Positions 22,143 through 26,515 of a stretch of DNA of 26,515 nucleotides are shown here, piece by piece; positions within the stretch are counted from its first letter, which is position 1; every line of letters starts with the position of its first letter. Source of the stretch: VRUE01 sp036271315 (GTDB lineage Bacteria; Actinomycetota; Thermoleophilia; Solirubrobacterales; 70-9); the NCBI GenBank assembly GCA_036271315.1, contig DATBAV010000033.1, positions 1 to 26,515 on the forward strand. The letters run 5' to 3'. Below the pieces are notes generated by a model. It did not search any database. It was not told the origin of the DNA and saw only the letters and a program-made list of their open reading frames with translations. A program made the position numbers and the translations under genes.

Positions 22143-23512
22143 GCCGGCGCTCCCACCCGGTCCCAGTGCGCGGCGTTGCCGCGGCTGACGTGGATCACGC
22201 CCTCGAAGCCTTCGCGCTGCAGGATCGAGGCGGCGAGGCCGCTGCGCTTGCCGGCCTTGCAGATCGTCGCGATCGGCTGCTCGCGCGGCAGCTCGTCGAG
22301 GCGCGCCTGTAGCTGGGCGAAGGGGATGTGGATCGAGCCCGGGACGTGTGCCTCGGCGTACTCGGAATCGTTGCGGACGTCGAGCACCTGCGGCCCGTCC
22401 TCGCTCGCGAGGCGGCGGGCAAGCTCGGCCAGGTCGATCGCCTCGATCCGCTCGACCGGCCGGTCCTCGGCGCGCCAGGCGGTCATGCCGCCGCCGAGGA
22501 AGCCGCGCACGCGCAGGCCGACCGCGGCGAGCAACTCGGCCGCCTCGAGCTCGTTGCCGTCGGAGGCGGCGACGACCAGCAGCTCGGCGTCGACCGGGAC
22601 CATCTCGGCGACCTTGGTGGCGAAGCCGGTGTCGTAGCCGGAGGCGCTGATCGCGCCGGGGATGTGGGCCTCGTCGAACTGCTCGTTGGTGCGCGAGTCG
22701 ACCGCCAGGGCGCCTTCGGCGATCGCCGCCTCGAAGCCGTGCGGGGTCAGTTGCGTCGGGGCGCTGATCGAGGTGACCAGCGGTCCGCTGTTGAGCGCGA
22801 CGATGTGGCCGACGTTTGGCGGCTTGCTGCCGATCGTCGCCACCGCGTCCTCAACGAACTCGGCCTCGCTCTCGAAGCGCAGGGCGCGGTTGTGGCGGCG
22901 CTCGAAGCCGATCGTCGAGCAGGTCTTGAGATCGATCCCGGCGCTGCCGCAGAGCGAGCCGCCGAGGTGTCCCGGCCAGACCTCGGTCTCCTCGGGCAGG
23001 GCCAGCAGCCGCTGGTGCAGGGAGCGGAAAATGTCGGCCGCGCCCTCGCGCGGCTCGACCGCGAGGTCGGGACGAGCGACGTCGCCGACGAAGAGGCAGT
23101 CGCCGCTCAGCACCGCCCAAGGGTCGTCGCCGCGGGCGGCGTCGCGCAGCAGGAAGGAGGTGTGCTCAGGCCGGTGACCGGGCGTGTGGATCGCCTCGAT
23201 GCTCGCTCCCTCGCCCAGCGGCAGCGTCCAGCCGTCGGCGAAGGCCTCGTGCGGGTAGGTCGCCTCGGCCAGCCCATGGACGTGGATCGTCGCCCCGGTC
23301 GCCCGCGCCAGGCGGCCGTGCCCGGAGACGTGGTCGGCGTGGTTGTGGGTCTCCAGTACGTGCTCGATCCGCACGCCGTGCAGGCGGGCGAGGTGGAGGT
23401 AGGGGTCGATGTCCCACTGCGGGTCGACCACGGCGGCGACGCCGGAGGCGGTGTCGCCGACCAGGTAGGAGGCACAGCCGAGATCCTCGTGAATTATCTG
23501 GCGGAAGAGCAC
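22139..23512 (-). CDS. Persulfide dioxygenase-like metallo-beta-lactamase fold fused to two rhodanese domains
   Basis: The 457-residue protein starts with an ETHE1-type metallo-beta-lactamase domain: HNHADH (H56, H58, D60, H61), HTPGHRPEHT, SGDCLFVGDVARPDL and the WPGHLGGSLCG segment. Family members oxidise glutathione- or bacillithiol/mycothiol-type persulfides to sulfite with iron. Two rhodanese domains follow (~245-345 and ~360-457). The first lacks a cysteine in its active loop (VAASDGNE) and should be inactive; the second has C418 in TICKAGKRSG and should be active. The GTG at 23512 is chosen because TACCCT lies 6 bases upstream and the family begins here (LFRQIIHEDLGCASYLV). The gene converges on the NlpC/P60 gene with overlapping stops. 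It points to sulfane-sulfur handling. Confidence 0.9.
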   Translation of the reverse strand: MLFRQIIHEDLGCASYLVGDTASGVAAVVDPQWDIDPYLHLARLHGVRIEHVLETHNHADHVSGHGRLARATGATIHVHGLAEATYPHEAFADGWTLPLGEGASIEAIHTPGHRPEHTSFLLRDAARGDDPWAVLSGDCLFVGDVARPDLAVEPREGAADIFRSLHQRLLALPEETEVWPGHLGGSLCGSAGIDLKTCSTIGFERRHNRALRFESEAEFVEDAVATIGSKPPNVGHIVALNSGPLVTSISAPTQLTPHGFEAAIAEGALAVDSRTNEQFDEAHIPGAISASGYDTGFATKVAEMVPVDAELLVVAASDGNELEAAELLAAVGLRVRGFLGGGMTAWRAEDRPVERIEAIDLAELARRLASEDGPQVLDVRNDSEYAEAHVPGSIHIPFAQLQARLDELPREQPIATICKAGKRSGLAASILQREGFEGVIHVSRGNAAHWDRVGAPA

Positions 23513-23618
23513 CGGATCAGGGTAGCGGCGCGGCAAACCGGGTACTAAAGGAACAACGCAGTTCCCGCGTCCCGGGCGGGACAGGCCCGGCCGGAGCGGG
23601 CGAATCGAAGGAGAGATC
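23513..23618. promoter_or_regulatory. Divergent control region before satP
   Basis: The gap between the two divergent starts holds GGAAC-AACGCA-GTTCC (23550-23565), a 5-bp inverted repeat beside TACTAAAG, and a GC-rich GTCCC/GGGAC pair further on. GAAGGAGAG 3-4 bases before the ATG at 23619 is the ribosome binding site. A regulator site for acetate genes is possible; no clear promoter is seen. Confidence 0.3.
23519..23524 (-). promoter_or_regulatory. Putative -10 (TACCCT), leaderless start of the dioxygenase-rhodanese gene
   Basis: On the minus strand TACCCT is followed by GATCCG and then the GTG start at 23512. The spacing is that of a leaderless mRNA, and no ribosome binding site is seen. 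The same hexamer serves as the proposed -10 of the sulfate operon. Confidence 0.5.
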
Positions 23619-24272
23619 ATGGAGTCAGCCTCGATCCGTGCCCATGAGTCGGCGGTCGGAAACGGAGGTCAGCAGCCAGTCGGCGCGGCCCAAGTGCGCG
23701 AGGGCTGGATGCCTGCCGATCCGGCCCCTCTCGGTCTGGCCGCCTTCGCGCTGACCACCTTCGTGCTCAGCATGTTCAACGCCGACCTGGTCAACAAAGC
23801 GGGCGAGCCGGTGGTGCTGGGACTGGCGCTCGCCTATGGCGGCGTCGCCCAGATCCTCGCCGGGATGTGGGAGTTCCGCACCGGCAACACCTTCGGTGCG
23901 GTCGCCTTCACCTCGTTCGGCGCCTTCTGGCTCTCCTTCTGGGCCTTCGTCACCTTCTTCGCCGGCGAGGTGCCGGCGGCGCACGTCGGCGACGCGGTCG
24001 GCCTCTACCTGATCGCCTGGGGCATCTTCACCACCTACATGTTCGTCGCCTCGCTGCGCACCAACGCCGCCGTGGCGACCGTCTTCTTCCTGCTCGCGGT
24101 CACCTTCTTCCTGCTCGGCATCGGCAACTCGGGCGGCAACGAAGGAATGGTCGAAGTCGGCGGTTGGTTCGGCTTGGCGACGGCAGCGGCTGCCTGGTAT
24201 GCATCTTTTGCGGCGGTCGTCAATTCGACCTTCGGGCGGACGGTTCTACCGGTCCGGCCGCTGGGTCCCTGA
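23619..24272 (+). CDS. satP: Acetate/succinate transporter of the GPR1/FUN34/YaaH family
   Basis: The 217-residue protein has six membrane helices after a ~35-residue polar N-terminus. The family signature NPAPLGL is present in the form ADPAPLGLAAFALTTF (near residue 31), followed by FNADLVNK, WEFRTGNTFGAVAFTSFGAFWLSF and YLIAWGIFTTYM, all typical. Members carry acetate (and some succinate) with protons across the cell membrane. The gene stands 18 bases upstream of the acetyl-CoA synthetase gene, and the pair makes an acetate uptake and activation unit. A GAAGGAGAG ribosome binding site precedes the ATG. The N-terminal extension is somewhat longer than in E. coli SatP (188 residues). Confidence 0.92.
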   Translation: MESASIRAHESAVGNGGQQPVGAAQVREGWMPADPAPLGLAAFALTTFVLSMFNADLVNKAGEPVVLGLALAYGGVAQILAGMWEFRTGNTFGAVAFTSFGAFWLSFWAFVTFFAGEVPAAHVGDAVGLYLIAWGIFTTYMFVASLRTNAAVATVFFLLAVTFFLLGIGNSGGNEGMVEVGGWFGLATAAAAWYASFAAVVNSTFGRTVLPVRPLGP

Positions 24273-24290
24273 GCAGGAGAGGAGCGGCAA

Positions 24291-26261
<1,971 letters not shown>

Positions 26262-26296
26262 CGCGAAGGCCCTCCGTCTCCCCCTCGCCACGGTGG

Positions 26297-26322
26297 TAGA
26301 ATGGTTGGAGGGTCGATCCCTC
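26297..26322 (+). promoter_or_regulatory. Putative promoter and 5' hairpin of the Uma2-type gene
   Basis: TAGAAT at 26297-26302 is a good -10. The expected start near 26309 coincides with a small hairpin GAGGG-TCGAT-CCCTC (26308-26322), which would sit at the very 5' end of the mRNA. A ~45-base leader with AGGAAG (26344-26349) leads to the ATG at 26353. Confidence 0.45.
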
Positions 26323-26352
26323 GTTTCCAGACAAAGGGAGTCCAGGAAGATC

Positions 26353-26515
26353 ATGGCTACTACCGCGTTGCCTTCCGAAACCCTTGATTCGGAGCTCTAC
26401 GAACCCGATTACTCCTACGAGATCGTCGATGGCCAATTTGTGGAGAAGCCGGCGATGGGCATGCAAGACAATATCATTGCAGCGCGGCTGACTCGGAAGC
26501 TGATTCTCTTCGATC
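26353..26515 (+). CDS. Uma2-family (DUF820) endonuclease-like protein, 5' part
   Basis: Only the first ~54 residues are in the window. The segment YSYEIVDGQFVEKPAMGMQDNI matches the start of the Uma2/DUF820 family (pattern YEIVDGxxVExPxM), a PD-(D/E)xK nuclease-fold group frequent in cyanobacteria and some actinomycetes, with unknown cellular role. The catalytic residues lie beyond the window edge. Codon use is less GC-biased than in the neighbouring acs gene (for instance GCT ACT, CTT GAT, CAA TTT, ATT), which may indicate a more recent arrival or weaker expression selection. It has its own promoter-like sequence and is not coupled to acs. The ATG has AGGAAG just upstream. Confidence 0.75.
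   Translation, partial: MATTALPSETLDSELYEPDYSYEIVDGQFVEKPAMGMQDNIIAARLTRKLILFD

Overview
The window is a gene-dense, very GC-rich chromosomal segment. Translational starts often overlap the preceding stop (ATGA, TGATG). Exported proteins carry Gram-positive style lipoboxes, and several genes seem to be read from leaderless promoters with a TANNNT hexamer 5-9 bases before the start. Together these suggest a high-GC actinomycete; the gene style fits the Thermoleophilia/Solirubrobacterales best, but that placement is inference. No rRNA, tRNA, CRISPR array, transposase or phage gene was seen.

Layout. (1) 1-5038: end of kdpA, then kdpC, kdpB (order A-C-B), a KdpD-like protein with no kinase, and a membrane-anchored universal stress protein: high-affinity K+ uptake. 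(2) 5039-9049: sulfate ABC importer operon (lipoprotein binding protein, CysT, CysW, CysA) with palindromes at its promoter and ribosome binding site. (3) 9050-9510: a 20-bp inverted repeat, a small unknown gene and a two-way terminator. (4) 9518-10198 (minus): an exported protein with a KKA-type repeat, divergent from pstS. (5) 10337-16768: pstS-pstC-pstA-pstB, then four overlapping genes of unknown function where phoU often lies: a basic lipoprotein, a zinc-ribbon membrane protein, a coiled-coil zinc-ribbon protein, and a membrane-anchored phosphoesterase-fold protein that appears to have lost all its catalytic residues. (6) 16808-20608: small genes, many apparently leaderless: LapA-like protein, phosphoribosyltransferase, flavoprotein, SpoU-type RNA methyltransferase, cupredoxin, SHOCT protein. 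(7) 20609-20921: gene-free, holding two long related palindromes. (8) 20922-26261: coiled-coil NlpC/P60 protein, convergent persulfide-dioxygenase/rhodanese fusion, then acetate transporter and acetyl-CoA synthetase. (9) 26353-end: start of a Uma2-type nuclease gene.

The main theme is uptake of K+, sulfate and phosphate. The most interesting items are the four-gene pst-linked cassette with its dead phosphoesterase, the related pair of long palindromes, perfect hairpins placed just inside the first permease gene of both the sulfate and phosphate operons, and a glutamate codon switch (GAG to GAA) that follows whether the encoded segment is cytosolic or exported.
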